64,000 nucleotides of DNA from Exiguobacterium sp. s146 (GTDB lineage Bacteria; Bacillota; Bacilli; Exiguobacteriales; Exiguobacteriaceae). The DNA is taken from NCBI RefSeq assembly GCF_018618415.1, contig NZ_JACSMA010000003.1:1-64000 (forward strand). The letters run 5' to 3'. Below, one piece after another: positions 1 to 8,157 of the stretch (position 1 is the first letter of the stretch; the number at the start of each line of letters is the position of its first letter). Under the pieces are notes generated by a model. It worked only from the letters and a program-made list of their open reading frames with translations, was not told the origin of the DNA and did not search any database. Both the position numbers and the translations under genes were made by a program.

Positions 1-61
1 ATATAGCTCTTGAAAATGACGAAGCTTGCGCTTCATTCAAAAATTGTAAAACTTATTTTTG

Positions 62-90
62 CCTCATCGTTCAGTTTTCAAAGTTCGTCA
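62..90 (-). promoter_or_regulatory. rRNA-leader / boxA-like antitermination motif
   Basis: On the minus strand the stretch contains CTTTGAAAACTGAAC, which resembles the conserved leader element found shortly before 16S genes, or in rRNA spacers, of Bacillales. It lies just after the last tRNA of the cluster. I infer that an rRNA gene follows beyond the left edge of the window. The rRNA itself is not visible. Confidence 0.4.
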
Positions 91-97
91 GTTTAAA

Positions 98-174
<77 letters not shown>

Positions 175-184
175 ATAATAAAAA

Positions 185-261
185 TGGTGCACCCTGAGAG
201 ATTCGAACTCCCGGCCTTTAGATTCGTAGTCTAACGCTCTATCCAGCTGAGCTAAGGGTGC
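185..261 (-). tRNA. tRNA-Arg(ACG)
   Basis: Minus-strand cloverleaf with acceptor GCACCCT/AGGGTGC, anticodon ACG (read as ICG after deamination) and encoded CCA. It is the decoder for the CGC codon that I read as the specifier in the argS T-box of this window. Confidence 0.97.
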
Positions 262-265
262 ATAT

Positions 266-353
266 TGGTGCGGTCGAGAGGACTTGAACCTCCACGGTGT
301 TAACCACCACTAGGCCCTCAACCTAGCGCGTCTACCGATTCCGCCACGACCGC
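266..353 (-). tRNA. tRNA-Leu(GAG)
   Basis: Type II tRNA with a long variable arm. The anticodon stem CTAGG/CCTAG encloses loop TTGAGGG, so the anticodon is GAG. CCA is encoded. Confidence 0.96.
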
Positions 354-384
354 AGCGTATTAAGGTGTTACGAGGGATAAAAAA

Positions 385-460
385 TGGTGAGTCATGCAGG
401 GCTCGAACCTGCGACCCTCTGATTAAAAGTCAGATGCTCTACCAACTGAGCTAATGACTC
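385..460 (-). tRNA. tRNA-Lys(TTT)
   Basis: Minus-strand cloverleaf with acceptor GAGTCAT/ATGACTC, anticodon loop CTTTTAA (anticodon TTT) and encoded CCA. Confidence 0.97.
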
Positions 461-470
461 AAATTATAAG

Positions 471-542
471 CTGGGCCGGAAGGGATCGAACCTTCGCATG
501 TCGGAATCAAAATCCGATGCCTTACCACTTGGCTACGGCCCA
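471..542 (-). tRNA. tRNA-Gln(TTG)
   Basis: Starts with the typical U1-A72 pair (TGGGCCG/CGGCCCA), has loop TTTTGAT (anticodon TTG) and discriminator G. It is the only gene of the cluster without an encoded CCA end, so the end must be added enzymatically. Confidence 0.96.
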
Positions 543-549
543 ACGTAAA

Positions 550-625
550 TGGCGGTCTTGACGGGATTTGAACCCGCGATCTCCTGCGTGACAGGCAGGC
601 ATGTTAACCCCTACACCACAAGACC
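550..625 (-). tRNA. tRNA-Asp(GTC)
   Basis: Acceptor GGTCTTG/CAAGACC, anticodon stem CCTGC/GCAGG around loop CTGTCAC (anticodon GTC), discriminator G and encoded CCA. Confidence 0.97.
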
Positions 626-648
626 GTTATACGTGCTTAAATTTGAAA

Positions 649-724
649 TGGTGGAGGATGACGGGATCGAACCGCCGACCCCCTGCTTGTAAGGCAGGTG
701 CTCTCCCAGCTGAGCTAATCCTCC
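649..724 (-). tRNA. tRNA-Val(TAC)
   Basis: Acceptor GGAGGAT/ATCCTCC, anticodon loop CTTACAA (anticodon TAC), encoded CCA. Confidence 0.97.
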
Positions 725-730
725 GAATGA

Positions 731-805
731 TGGTGACCCGTACGGGATTCGAACCCGTGTTACCGCCGTGAAAGGGCGGTGTCTTAACCGCTTGACCAAC
801 GGGCC
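731..805 (-). tRNA. tRNA-Glu(TTC)
   Basis: Acceptor GGCCCGT with 3' ACGGGTC, anticodon loop CTTTCAC (anticodon TTC), encoded CCA; close to the Bacillus tRNA-Glu sequence as I recall it. Confidence 0.97.
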
Positions 806-832
806 AGATGTATGTGTTTTCTAAAATTTAAG

Positions 833-924
833 TGGCGGAGACGGAGGGATTCGAACCCTCGCACCGGTTTCCCAGCCTACTCCCTTAGCAGGGGAGCCCC
901 TTATAGCCTCTTGGGTACGTCTCC
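833..924 (-). tRNA. tRNA-Ser(GCT)
   Basis: Type II tRNA, 92 nt, with a long variable arm. Acceptor GGAGACG/CGTCTCC, anticodon loop CTGCTAA (anticodon GCT), discriminator G, encoded CCA. Confidence 0.96.
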
Positions 925-933
925 AAAATAAAA

Positions 934-1008
934 TGGCTCCGCAAGTAGGATTTGAACCTACGACCTACCGGTTAACAGCCGGTTGCTCTACCACTGAGCT
1001 ATTGCGGA
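934..1008 (-). tRNA. tRNA-Asn(GTT)
   Basis: Acceptor TCCGCAA/TTGCGGA, anticodon loop CTGTTAA (anticodon GTT), discriminator G, encoded CCA. First gene of the array, about 30 nt after the promoter. Confidence 0.97.
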
Positions 1009-1041
1009 ACGTTGCTTGAATTTATCGAAGTAACGATTTAA

Positions 1042-1070
1042 ATTGTAACCGCAAACCAGAAACCTGTCAA
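1042..1070 (-). promoter_or_regulatory. Sigma-A promoter of the tRNA array
   Basis: On the minus strand a perfect -35 TTGACA (1065-1070) and -10 TACAAT (1042-1047) are separated by 17 bp, pointing at tRNA-Asn. The near-consensus match suits strong stable-RNA transcription. Confidence 0.85.
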
Positions 1071-1163
1071 TCACTTTTTTAGAAAAGCTTTAATATTCCA
1101 TGTCGTCTCTCGGCGACTTCTATAAGATAGCACGGGCAGAATAGACCGTCAACACTTTTTCAT

Positions 1164-1200
1164 AAAAAAACCCGAGCAAAATGAAAAACATTTTGCTCGG
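1164..1200 (-). terminator. Intrinsic terminator after tex
   Basis: Perfect 12-bp stem (CCGAGCAAAATG arm) with a 5-nt loop, followed on the minus strand by seven T. It ends the rsbV-rsbW-sigB-tex transcript and insulates it from the tRNA promoter. Confidence 0.88.
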
Positions 1201-1217
1201 TGCTAGTTCCTTCTTAT

Positions 1218-3344
1218 TTAACCTTTCGGCTCCAACATCGTGAGACTGATCCGTCCACGATTGGCGTCCACTTGTTCAATCCATACGGTGACGATATCAC
1301 CGACTGCAACGACATCAAGCGGATGCTTCACGTAGCGATTCGACAATTTCGAAATATGGACAAGTCCGTCTTGCTTCACCCCGATATCAACGAACGCCCC
1401 AAAATCGATAACGTTTCGCACCGTCCCTTGGAACTCCATCCCGACTTGAAGGTCTTCCAAGTTCATAACGTCCGTCCGAAGTAACGGCTTCTGAATATCT
1501 TCGCGCGGGTCACGCCCTGGCTTCGCGAGCGATTTCAAGATATCTTCGACCGTCGGCAATCCAGCATCCAGCTTCTCACTCAATGCTTTGGCATCGACCG
1601 TCTTCAATCGATCTCGCAGTTCAGCCGTGCCGACCGCTTGCTTTGAAACACCGAGTTCCTTCAATAGAGAGAGTGTCAGTTTATAACTCTCTGGGTGAAT
1701 CTCCGTCTGGTCGAGCACATCGCTCCCGTTCGTGATCCGTAAGAAGCCGGCCGCTTGTTCATACGCCTTGGCCCCAAGCCGTGGTACTTTCTTGATTTCT
1801 TTCCGTGTATCGAAGCGCCCGTTTTCGTCGCGGTACGCCACGATGTTCTTGGCTGTCGTCTTATTCAACCCGGATACATATGTGAGCAGTGATTCCGAAG
1901 CCCGGTTCACATCGACACCGACCATGTTGACGACACTCTCAACCACGAACTCGAGCGACCCTTTCAACTTGTTCTGACTGACGTCGTGTTGATATTGTCC
2001 GACGCCGACAGACTGCGGGTCGACTTTGACGAGTTCCGCCATCGCATCTTGAATGCGTCGAGCGATTGAAACGGCTGAACGTTCCTCTACTTTCAATTCC
2101 GGGAATTCAGACCGGGCAATCTCTGAGGCAGAATAGACACTTGCCCCCGCCTCGTTGACGATGGCGTATGCAATTTCTCGTTCCGCTTTTTTCAGCCAAG
2201 TCGATACGAACTGCTCCGTCTCACGGGATGCGGTCCCATTCCCGATGACGATGACCGAGATCGGGTACCGCTTCACGAGCGACGTCAACACTTTCTCTGA
2301 GCCGGCGACATCGTGCTTCGGTGCCGTCGGATAGAAAACACCGACTTCTTCGACTTTCCCGATTTCATTGACGACGGCCCATTTACAACCGGTACGATAG
2401 GCCGGGTCGATTCCTAGAACAACGACCTCCCGAAGCGGCGGTTGCATGTAAAGCTGTTTCAAGTTTTTAGAGAATACGTCGATGGCCTGCTCTTCAGCCG
2501 TCTCGGTCAACTCACTCCGAACCTCACGTTCGATTGCCGGGAATACCGACTTCTTGAAAGCATCCTTCACGGCGAGGGTAACGAGTTCACGTTTCTCCGT
2601 CGGCAAGCGGTCGAATTTACCGAGCGCTTGTCGCATAAAGCCCGTCTCGTCAAAGACGATTTTCACTTGTAACACATCCGTGCGCTCTCCACGGTTCAAG
2701 GCGAGGATTCGATGCGGGACGATCCCCGCGATTTTTTCTTCATATTCGTAATACTGGGCGAATACCTCTTTCTCGTCTTCCGCCTGTTTTTTCTTCTGTG
2801 AACGAAGGAGTGCTTCTTTCCGGACTCGTGTACGGAGCGATTGTCGAAGCGTCGCCACTTCGCCCCACTCTTCTCCAATAATCGATTGCACGAACGGAAG
2901 CGCTTCTTCAAGAGAAAGGTCCCCCGTTAACGACTGCGCTTCGGTCACTGAGTACGGTGTTGGTTGGCGATACCAGTCAGCGAGCGGTTGGAGCCCTTTC
3001 TCCCGTCCTTGTTCGGCTTTCGTCCGTCGCTTCGGACGATACGGTAGGTAGATGTCATCGACTTGTTGCAGGCTCGTCGCCGCTTCAAGCGCACGGGTCA
3101 ACTCTGGTGTCGCCTTCTCGAGTTCTTCAAGTTTGGCAAGGACGTCCGTCTTACGTTTTTGCAAGCTCTCTTCATATTGTAAGGCGTCGAGGATCGCTTT
3201 GATTTCCACTTCATCGAGATTCCCGGTCATTTCCTTGCGGTACCGGGCCATGAACGGAATCGTCGCTCCGTCCGCGGCAAGCTGTTGCACCGTCTCGACT
3301 TGACTCGTCTTCAACTTCAAATCTTTTGCGACTTTCGTAATCAA
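1218..3344 (-). CDS. tex: Tex-family S1 RNA-binding transcription accessory protein
   Basis: Tex proteins are cytoplasmic nucleic-acid-binding proteins linked to transcription fidelity. The sequence shows the Tex N-terminal helical region (IPFMARYRKEMTG near the start), the YqgF/RNase H-like core (VLGIDPAYRTGCKW), helix-hairpin-helix segments, and a C-terminal S1 domain (VGMEFQGTVRNVIDFGAFVDIG). I start at a TTG (3344): it is preceded by AAAAGGAAGTGAT, close to the ideal ribosome binding site, and gives an N-terminus like Bacillus YdcI. A longer frame from an ATG at 3404 has no good ribosome binding site. It follows sigB by 75 bp and is the last gene before the terminator, as in staphylococci (from memory). 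Confidence 0.9.
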   Translation of the reverse strand: MITKVAKDLKLKTSQVETVQQLAADGATIPFMARYRKEMTGNLDEVEIKAILDALQYEESLQKRKTDVLAKLEELEKATPELTRALEAATSLQQVDDIYLPYRPKRRTKAEQGREKGLQPLADWYRQPTPYSVTEAQSLTGDLSLEEALPFVQSIIGEEWGEVATLRQSLRTRVRKEALLRSQKKKQAEDEKEVFAQYYEYEEKIAGIVPHRILALNRGERTDVLQVKIVFDETGFMRQALGKFDRLPTEKRELVTLAVKDAFKKSVFPAIEREVRSELTETAEEQAIDVFSKNLKQLYMQPPLREVVVLGIDPAYRTGCKWAVVNEIGKVEEVGVFYPTAPKHDVAGSEKVLTSLVKRYPISVIVIGNGTASRETEQFVSTWLKKAEREIAYAIVNEAGASVYSASEIARSEFPELKVEERSAVSIARRIQDAMAELVKVDPQSVGVGQYQHDVSQNKLKGSLEFVVESVVNMVGVDVNRASESLLTYVSGLNKTTAKNIVAYRDENGRFDTRKEIKKVPRLGAKAYEQAAGFLRITNGSDVLDQTEIHPESYKLTLSLLKELGVSKQAVGTAELRDRLKTVDAKALSEKLDAGLPTVEDILKSLAKPGRDPREDIQKPLLRTDVMNLEDLQVGMEFQGTVRNVIDFGAFVDIGVKQDGLVHISKLSNRYVKHPLDVVAVGDIVTVWIEQVDANRGRISLTMLEPKG

Positions 3345-3419
3345 TCGAATCACTTCCTTTTCTCTTCTCTCTTGAAGTGTAGCAAACTCACGCGGAGACG
3401 ACAAAAAAACGATGACCGT

Positions 3420-4220
3420 TTAGTCATCGTTTGAGAATACTTCATTGAGCGGGACTTTGATGGCCTCGCGTAATTTCTCGAGCGCACGACGCTGCAAGCG
3501 CGACACGTGCATCTGCGAAATCCCAAGGAGCTCACCCGTCTCTTTTTGGCTCATGTTTTTGTAATAGGCGCATTCTAAAATCGCCTGTTCTCGTTCGTTC
3601 AAGACACTGAACGCTTTTTCAAGGATGAGACGCTGGTCGACCGATTCGTAGCCACGTTCTTGGCTCCCGACGAGGTCGAGGAGCGTGACTGTCGAACCTT
3701 CGTTGTCCGCTTCGATTGAGCTGTCGACGGAAAGGGCTTGATAGCTTTTCCCCATTTCAAGCGTCTCGAGAATCTCTTCATCTGAAACACCGAGGTAATC
3801 GGCGATCTCATCGATGCGTGGTGAACGTTGCAATTCGGTCGTCAATTCTTCAACCGTCTTCTTGATTTTCGGTCCGAGCTCTTTAATTCGGCGTGGAACG
3901 TGGACGCTCCACGTCTTGTCGCGGATAAAACGCTTGATTTCACCGATAATCGTCGGAACGGCGAATGATTCGAAACTGCGTCCAAACTCAGGGTCGAAAC
4001 GGCGGAGAGCAGCGAGCAATCCGATCATCCCGACTTGAACGAGATCGTCATGAATGGCCCGGCCTCGCGAAAACTTTCGCGCGAGCGCCTCGACGAGATC
4101 CGAGTAGCGGTTGATGAGGAGCATTTGGACTTCTTCATTTTGATCGTCCTGTTGATACCGCTCAATCCACTCTAATACTTCATCATCACTGTGATGGCGT
4201 TGTTGAGATTTTGCTGGCAC
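3420..4220 (-). CDS. sigB: RNA polymerase sigma factor SigB
   Basis: Alternative sigma factor of the general stress response. The 266-residue protein has the conserved region 2 (VGMIGLLAALRRFDPEFG, IIGEIKRFIRDKTWSVHVPRR), region 3, and a region 4 helix-turn-helix (SQKETGELLGISQMHVSRLQRRAL). The start is GTG with ribosome binding site GAGGTGGATC and overlaps the end of rsbW by 35 bp, which implies translational coupling of sigma and anti-sigma factor. Expression is probably autoregulated through the sigma-B promoter before rsbV. No rsbX follows. Confidence 0.96.
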   Translation of the reverse strand: MPAKSQQRHHSDDEVLEWIERYQQDDQNEEVQMLLINRYSDLVEALARKFSRGRAIHDDLVQVGMIGLLAALRRFDPEFGRSFESFAVPTIIGEIKRFIRDKTWSVHVPRRIKELGPKIKKTVEELTTELQRSPRIDEIADYLGVSDEEILETLEMGKSYQALSVDSSIEADNEGSTVTLLDLVGSQERGYESVDQRLILEKAFSVLNEREQAILECAYYKNMSQKETGELLGISQMHVSRLQRRALEKLREAIKVPLNEVFSNDD

Positions 4221-4662
4221 TCTGATCCACCTCGTCCCTATTAAGGAGTTTCGTCATCGTCACCTTGACACCATTGTCCTTGTTGATCGAGACGTCATCC
4301 ATTAAGGCTTCAATGAGGAAAAGACCGAGTCCTCCTTCGTGAAGCGATTCGATTTCAGCCGTCTCTTCGACTGGCGCCGCTTGGCGTTTCACGTCGTCGG
4401 CAAATGTTTTGCCCGAGTCTTCAATCGTCATTTCGAGACGATCTTCATAGACGCCGCACGTGAGCTTCACTTCACCCTCTTGATCTTCATAGGCATGTTG
4501 AACAGCATTGCCACAGGCTTCCGAGACCGCGATTTTAATATCTTCGATCTCGTCGTACGTATATCCCATACGGTTAGCGATTCCTGAGACGACTAAACGG
4601 ACCACACCGACATACTCCGGTTTGGCCGGGAACGTCATCACCGTCTGTTCGATGTTACTCAT
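4186..4662 (-). CDS. rsbW: Anti-sigma-B factor / serine kinase RsbW
   Basis: GHKL-type kinase that binds SigB and phosphorylates RsbV. The 158 residues contain the N-box (AVSEACGNAVQHAY) and the G-box region (EGGLGLFLIEALMDDVSI). It starts in an ATGA overlap with the rsbV stop and overlaps sigB downstream. Partner switching is established for this family: phosphorylated RsbV leaves RsbW free to hold SigB. The phosphatase that would reset RsbV is not encoded here. Confidence 0.95.
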   Translation of the reverse strand: MSNIEQTVMTFPAKPEYVGVVRLVVSGIANRMGYTYDEIEDIKIAVSEACGNAVQHAYEDQEGEVKLTCGVYEDRLEMTIEDSGKTFADDVKRQAAPVEETAEIESLHEGGLGLFLIEALMDDVSINKDNGVKVTMTKLLNRDEVDQSASKISTTPSQ

Positions 4663-4985
4663 TGCGTGCCACCTCTTACGTTTGTATTGATTGAAAGCAA
4701 TTTGTGAAGTCCTGTCAATTCAAAGAGACGGTTGACGCGGTCAGTGACGCCGACGAGCGACAACTCTTTCTCGTTACGTTTGGCAATTTTAAGGGCACCG
4801 ACAAATACGCCGAGTCCAGTTGAATCCATATAGTCCACTTCATCCAAATGAACGGTAACATCTTGTTCCGTAATGGCCGGGTGCAAGACTTCCTTCAATT
4901 TTGGTGCGGTATATGTATCCACTTCTCCGGATACGTAAAGGTGTAATTGATCTCCAATGACTTGCTCGCGAATCGCTAAATCCAT
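4659..4985 (-). CDS. rsbV: Anti-anti-sigma factor RsbV
   Basis: STAS-domain antagonist of RsbW, 108 residues. The phosphorylatable serine lies in the motif YMDSTGLGVFVGAL. The ATG at 4985 has ribosome binding site AGGAGGG, so a longer open frame to 5036 is rejected. It is the first gene of rsbV-rsbW-sigB-tex and sits directly behind a sigma-B-type promoter. Confidence 0.95.
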   Translation of the reverse strand: MDLAIREQVIGDQLHLYVSGEVDTYTAPKLKEVLHPAITEQDVTVHLDEVDYMDSTGLGVFVGALKIAKRNEKELSLVGVTDRVNRLFELTGLHKLLSINTNVRGGTQ

Positions 4986-5037
4986 CGTATATTCCCTCCT
5001 AATGTGCGTACAGAAAAATTGAGTACGATTAATCAAA

Positions 5038-5062
5038 ATTCCCGTTTTACAGAATTCTAAAC
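5038..5062 (-). promoter_or_regulatory. Sigma-B-dependent promoter of rsbV-rsbW-sigB
   Basis: Minus strand: -35 GTTTAG (5057-5062), 13-bp spacer, -10 GGGAAT (5038-5043). This fits the established sigma-B consensus GTTTAA-N13-15-GGGWAW with one mismatch. It implies positive autoregulation of the operon. Confidence 0.7.
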
Positions 5063-5082
5063 TATTTTTTAAGATTTCTTTG

Positions 5083-5110
5083 AAAAAAAACCGATACCCA
5101 TGTATCGGTT
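5083..5110 (-). terminator. Terminator after mazF
   Basis: Stem CCGATAC/GTATCGG with a 4-nt loop followed by eight T on the minus strand. It separates the acpS-alr-mazEF unit from the sigB operon. Confidence 0.85.
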
Positions 5111-5124
5111 TCCTTATATGTAAG

Positions 5125-5475
5125 CTAGAGAGGGATTAATCCCAAACTAATCTCTAGCGCTCGGTCAACTTTGTGCATCGTCTCATCATCGAGATGAGTG
5201 ACTTTATCTGTCAGACGACGCTTATCAATTGTTCGGATCTGTTCAAGCAAAATCACGGAATCTCGTTCGAGACCATGTTTGACTTGATATACCTCAACAT
5301 GAGTCGGCAGTTTTGCTTTCTGGATCTGAGCCGTAATCGCAGCGACAATGACGGTCGGGCTAAAGCGATTGCCGATATCGTTTTGAATGACGAGAACCGG
5401 ACGAACTCCACCTTGCTCTGAACCGACTACGGGCGACAGATTCGCATAAAACACGTCACCACGCTTTACGATCAC
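5125..5475 (-). CDS. mazF: MazF/EndoA-type endoribonuclease toxin
   Basis: Sequence-specific mRNA interferase of the PemK/MazF family. The sequence [31 protein letters not shown], written here only as a landmark, holds the conserved RPVLVIQ catalytic arginine; AAITAQ carries the catalytic threonine. I use a GTG at 5475, which yields MIVKRGDV and 116 residues, the length of Bacillus EndoA as I recall it. A GTG three codons earlier (5484) overlaps the mazE stop and is possible. Translation is coupled to mazE directly upstream. Confidence 0.93.
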   Translation of the reverse strand: MIVKRGDVFYANLSPVVGSEQGGVRPVLVIQNDIGNRFSPTVIVAAITAQIQKAKLPTHVEVYQVKHGLERDSVILLEQIRTIDKRRLTDKVTHLDDETMHKVDRALEISLGLIPL

Positions 5476-5480
5476 TCCGC

Positions 5481-5759
5481 TCACACCCCGCTTACTTGAC
5501 GTAAGAGAGCATGTTCGGCTTCCGTCTCAATCATCAGCATCTCTTCTGCCATATTCAAATTAAACGCGGCCATCTCTTGATAGCCTCTCGCCAATTCTTC
5601 GCGCAGTGTTTGTTGTCGATCAGCAATTTCTTTGGACAAGTACGTCACTACATCGTTCAATGACAATGATTCACGATCTTTCATCGAAATCGGACCCACA
5701 TGTTGCGAGAACCGATCTGGAACGGACGCTAAAGCACCCGCAGTTCGCTGTTTCAACAT
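5481..5759 (-). CDS. mazE: MazE/EndoAI-type antitoxin
   Basis: Antitoxin partner of MazF, 92 residues. The C-terminal toxin-binding tail ([17 protein letters not shown]...[15 protein letters not shown]) resembles the tail of Bacillus EndoAI. The N-terminal half should form the ribbon-helix-helix DNA-binding part, but similarity there is weak. The ATG at 5759 follows the site GGAGGTGTAAG; a frame extended to 5783 has no ribosome binding site. It lies between alr and mazF, as in Bacillus and Staphylococcus. Confidence 0.85.
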   Translation of the reverse strand: MLKQRTAGALASVPDRFSQHVGPISMKDRESLSLNDVVTYLSKEIADRQQTLREELARGYQEMAAFNLNMAEEMLMIETEAEHALLRQVSGV

Positions 5760-5888
5760 CTTACACCTCCAGAATCGTTTCAATGACTGGCGGAAATCTT
5801 CCCGCGTTCTTTACCAATATAACACGCGAGTTTGGGAAAATATAGAGGATTCCCGAAAGAATTCAGATAATTTCACACGTTTTCCGCT

Positions 5889-6965
5889 TTACACATAACG
5901 TCTCGGGAGACGGCTCGTCAATTGGCAGACGACTTCATAGTTAATCGTCTCAAGATGTGTGGCCAGTTCATCAATCGCGACCGGTCCGCCGATGAGCGTG
6001 ACGACGGTCCCAACCGGAACCTCTTCCGGAAGCCTCACCATGAAGCGGTCCATACAGACACGGCCGACAATCGGACAACGATGTCCGTTGACGTCGACTT
6101 CGAAGCCGCTCGCTTTGCGGATCCAGCCGTCGGCATATCCGACCGGCACGGTGCCAATCCACTCGTCTTCGCTCGTCGTATACGTCGCCCCGTAGCTGAT
6201 CGTCTGTCCGGCCTCGAGCTGCTTCACTTGCATGAGCTTGCTCTTCAACGTGAACGCCGGGCGCAAAAATGAATAGAAGGAAGCCATCTCGGCCGACGGA
6301 TACAATCCATAGAGCGCGATCCCGACGCGGACCAAGTTATACGGCACGTCTTGTCCCGCCATACGAATCGCTCCGGCCGAGTTCGACGTATGAATATACC
6401 GGAATCGCGAATGGAGGCCGTCCATCAATTGAGCGAATCGGTCCTGTTGGTCATAATACAACTGGCTGTCCGGCTCGTCCGCCGTCGCGAAATGCGTATA
6501 GATGCCTTCAATGACGACGCGGTCATCGGCCGCCTCGAGAAGCGCATCAAGTTCGGCGCGGGTCCGCAGACCAAGACGACCCATCCCAGTATCGACTTTC
6601 ACATGGACAGTGAGCGGACGATCAGTCAAATACGCGCTCGCCTCGCGCAACCAGTCGGCCGAAAAGACGGACAACGTCACATCATGCTCGGCCGCGACAC
6701 CCGCATATTCTGGGAATTGGGCTTCCATGACGAGAATCGGTGCTTCAACCCCAGCCTCTCGGAGCTCGATGGCTTCTTCAAGCAAGGCGACGCCGAGCAT
6801 CGTCGCTCCGTTCTCGAGCGCGATGTTCGCGACTTCGATGGCTCCATGTCCGTAAGCGTTCGCTTTGACGACGGCCATGAGCGCTTGCGGGATCCGTTTT
6901 TTGATTTCGATTACGTTATGCTTGATTGCCGTCCGATCAATTTCAATCCAACTTGGACGAAACAT
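5889..6965 (-). CDS. alr: Alanine racemase
   Basis: PLP enzyme that makes D-alanine for peptidoglycan. The PLP-lysine motif AVVKANAYGHGA is near residue 35, and the second catalytic tyrosine region is ISYGATYTT. The ATG at 6965 follows AGAGGGGGATCAC and gives MFRPSWIEIDR, the usual N-terminus; about 358 residues is standard. It overlaps the end of acpS by 23 bp. Confidence 0.96.
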   Translation of the reverse strand: MFRPSWIEIDRTAIKHNVIEIKKRIPQALMAVVKANAYGHGAIEVANIALENGATMLGVALLEEAIELREAGVEAPILVMEAQFPEYAGVAAEHDVTLSVFSADWLREASAYLTDRPLTVHVKVDTGMGRLGLRTRAELDALLEAADDRVVIEGIYTHFATADEPDSQLYYDQQDRFAQLMDGLHSRFRYIHTSNSAGAIRMAGQDVPYNLVRVGIALYGLYPSAEMASFYSFLRPAFTLKSKLMQVKQLEAGQTISYGATYTTSEDEWIGTVPVGYADGWIRKASGFEVDVNGHRCPIVGRVCMDRFMVRLPEEVPVGTVVTLIGGPVAIDELATHLETINYEVVCQLTSRLPRRYV

Positions 6966-7320
6966 CGTGATCCCCCTCTTCGATAATAACTTGGGCCACA
7001 GCGTACTGCTCACTATGGCTAATACTCATATGAATCCGGCCCGGGTGAGGCGCCGTCATGCAAGGGCGTCCCATCTCGTCCGGTAAAATTTCAATGTGTC
7101 GCCACGACAGGCCCCGGGCAATACCGGTCCCGACCGCTTTGGCATACGCTTCTTTCGCCGCAAACCGTCCGGCGATGAATTCGATGCGGCGCTGTTCCGG
7201 ATAGGCATCCGCGAGCGCCCACTCGGCGTCGGTCAACAGACGCGCGACGAAACGGTCGTTCTTGATGGAGCGGGCAATCCGCTCGAGCTCGACGATATCG
7301 ATTCCGATTCCCACAATCAC
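6943..7320 (-). CDS. acpS: Holo-[acyl-carrier-protein] synthase
   Basis: Transfers 4'-phosphopantetheine from CoA to acyl carrier protein. The motifs GIGIDIVELERI (metal-binding Asp) and FAAKEAYAKAVGTGI (Glu and Lys) are both intact. A GTG at 7320 gives MIVGIGIDIVE, the family N-terminus, with 125 residues; AAGGAG lies about 10 nt upstream. It heads the acpS-alr-mazEF cluster and is divergent from the rhomboid gene across 63 bp. Confidence 0.93.
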   Translation of the reverse strand: MIVGIGIDIVELERIARSIKNDRFVARLLTDAEWALADAYPEQRRIEFIAGRFAAKEAYAKAVGTGIARGLSWRHIEILPDEMGRPCMTAPHPGRIHMSISHSEQYAVAQVIIEEGDHDVSSKLD

Positions 7321-7383
7321 AGGACACTCGCTCCTTCCCTTTTCCACTCGTTTCCTTATACAATTAAGGAAAGAGGTGATGCT

Positions 7384-8109
7384 ATGTTTAGTCGTACTGA
7401 GAATGTTCAAACGTTCATACGGGCATATCCGCTCGTAACGCTGTTCATTGTAATCCAACTGCTCGTGTTTGTCATCGATTCTTTGGTGCCCGACCTCCGA
7501 ATCGTCGCGCTCGGCGGCTCGTTCCATCTCGCGCTCGCCCAAGGGGAATGGTACCGTCTGTTGACGGCCAACTTCATCCATCTCGGACTCGGCCATCTGC
7601 TATTCAACTCGTTCGCTTTGATTATCTTCGGACCTGCCATGGAGCGCATGGTCGGTCACATCAAATTCGCCGTGTTTTATATCGTCGCCGGTGTGCTCGC
7701 CAACTTGTTGACGTTCTTCACCGTGAGCGAACTGTTTTATCTACAGGCCGGTGCGTCAGGTGCGATTTTAGCGATTCTCGGCTTCTACGTGTACATCGGC
7801 CGGTTCCGCCGGACGCTCATCTATAGCCAGGACGCGCGGCTCGTCTATATCTTCGTCGCCATCAGCGCCGTGTTCACGCTCATCGGTGCGAACGTGTCGC
7901 TCTGGGGACATGTGTACGGCTTCTTGGCCGGGTTCTTGCTCGCGATTCCGCTCTCGCGGTTCGCGGTCCCGTACTCGCGTCCGCTCCGGTACGGCAAGTA
8001 CAAGCCCCGCAAGTATGCCCCACCGATCATTCATACGGGTGAGGGCAAATGGATTTTCTATGTGATTGTCGGACTGGCCGTGTTCGGTCTGTTCGCCCGC
8101 TTCTTATGA
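7384..8109 (+). CDS. Rhomboid family intramembrane serine protease
   Basis: Six-helix membrane protease. The catalytic serine is S125 in GASGAI and the histidine is H175 in WGHVYGF; the H-x-x-x-N element (HLLFN) is also present. The protein has 241 residues. AGAGGTGATGCT precedes the ATG. The same acpS-divergent position is held by ydcA in Bacillus subtilis. Substrates cannot be told from the sequence. Confidence 0.9.
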   Translation: MFSRTENVQTFIRAYPLVTLFIVIQLLVFVIDSLVPDLRIVALGGSFHLALAQGEWYRLLTANFIHLGLGHLLFNSFALIIFGPAMERMVGHIKFAVFYIVAGVLANLLTFFTVSELFYLQAGASGAILAILGFYVYIGRFRRTLIYSQDARLVYIFVAISAVFTLIGANVSLWGHVYGFLAGFLLAIPLSRFAVPYSRPLRYGKYKPRKYAPPIIHTGEGKWIFYVIVGLAVFGLFARFL

Positions 8110-8118
8110 CAGCAATAA

Positions 8119-8155
8119 AGAGAGGATTCGCCGCTGAGGCGAATCCTCTCTTTTT
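8119..8155 (+). terminator. Terminator between rhomboid gene and argF
   Basis: A 13-bp perfect stem (GAGAGGATTCGCC arm) followed by five T on the plus strand. The arginine operon converges on it from the other side, so it may act in both directions. Confidence 0.85.
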
Positions 8156-8157
8156 GG

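Noticed and set aside
7345..7370. Divergent promoter between acpS and the rhomboid gene
   Set aside because: A TACAAT -10-like element is present, but no acceptable -35 was seen at 16-18 bp.
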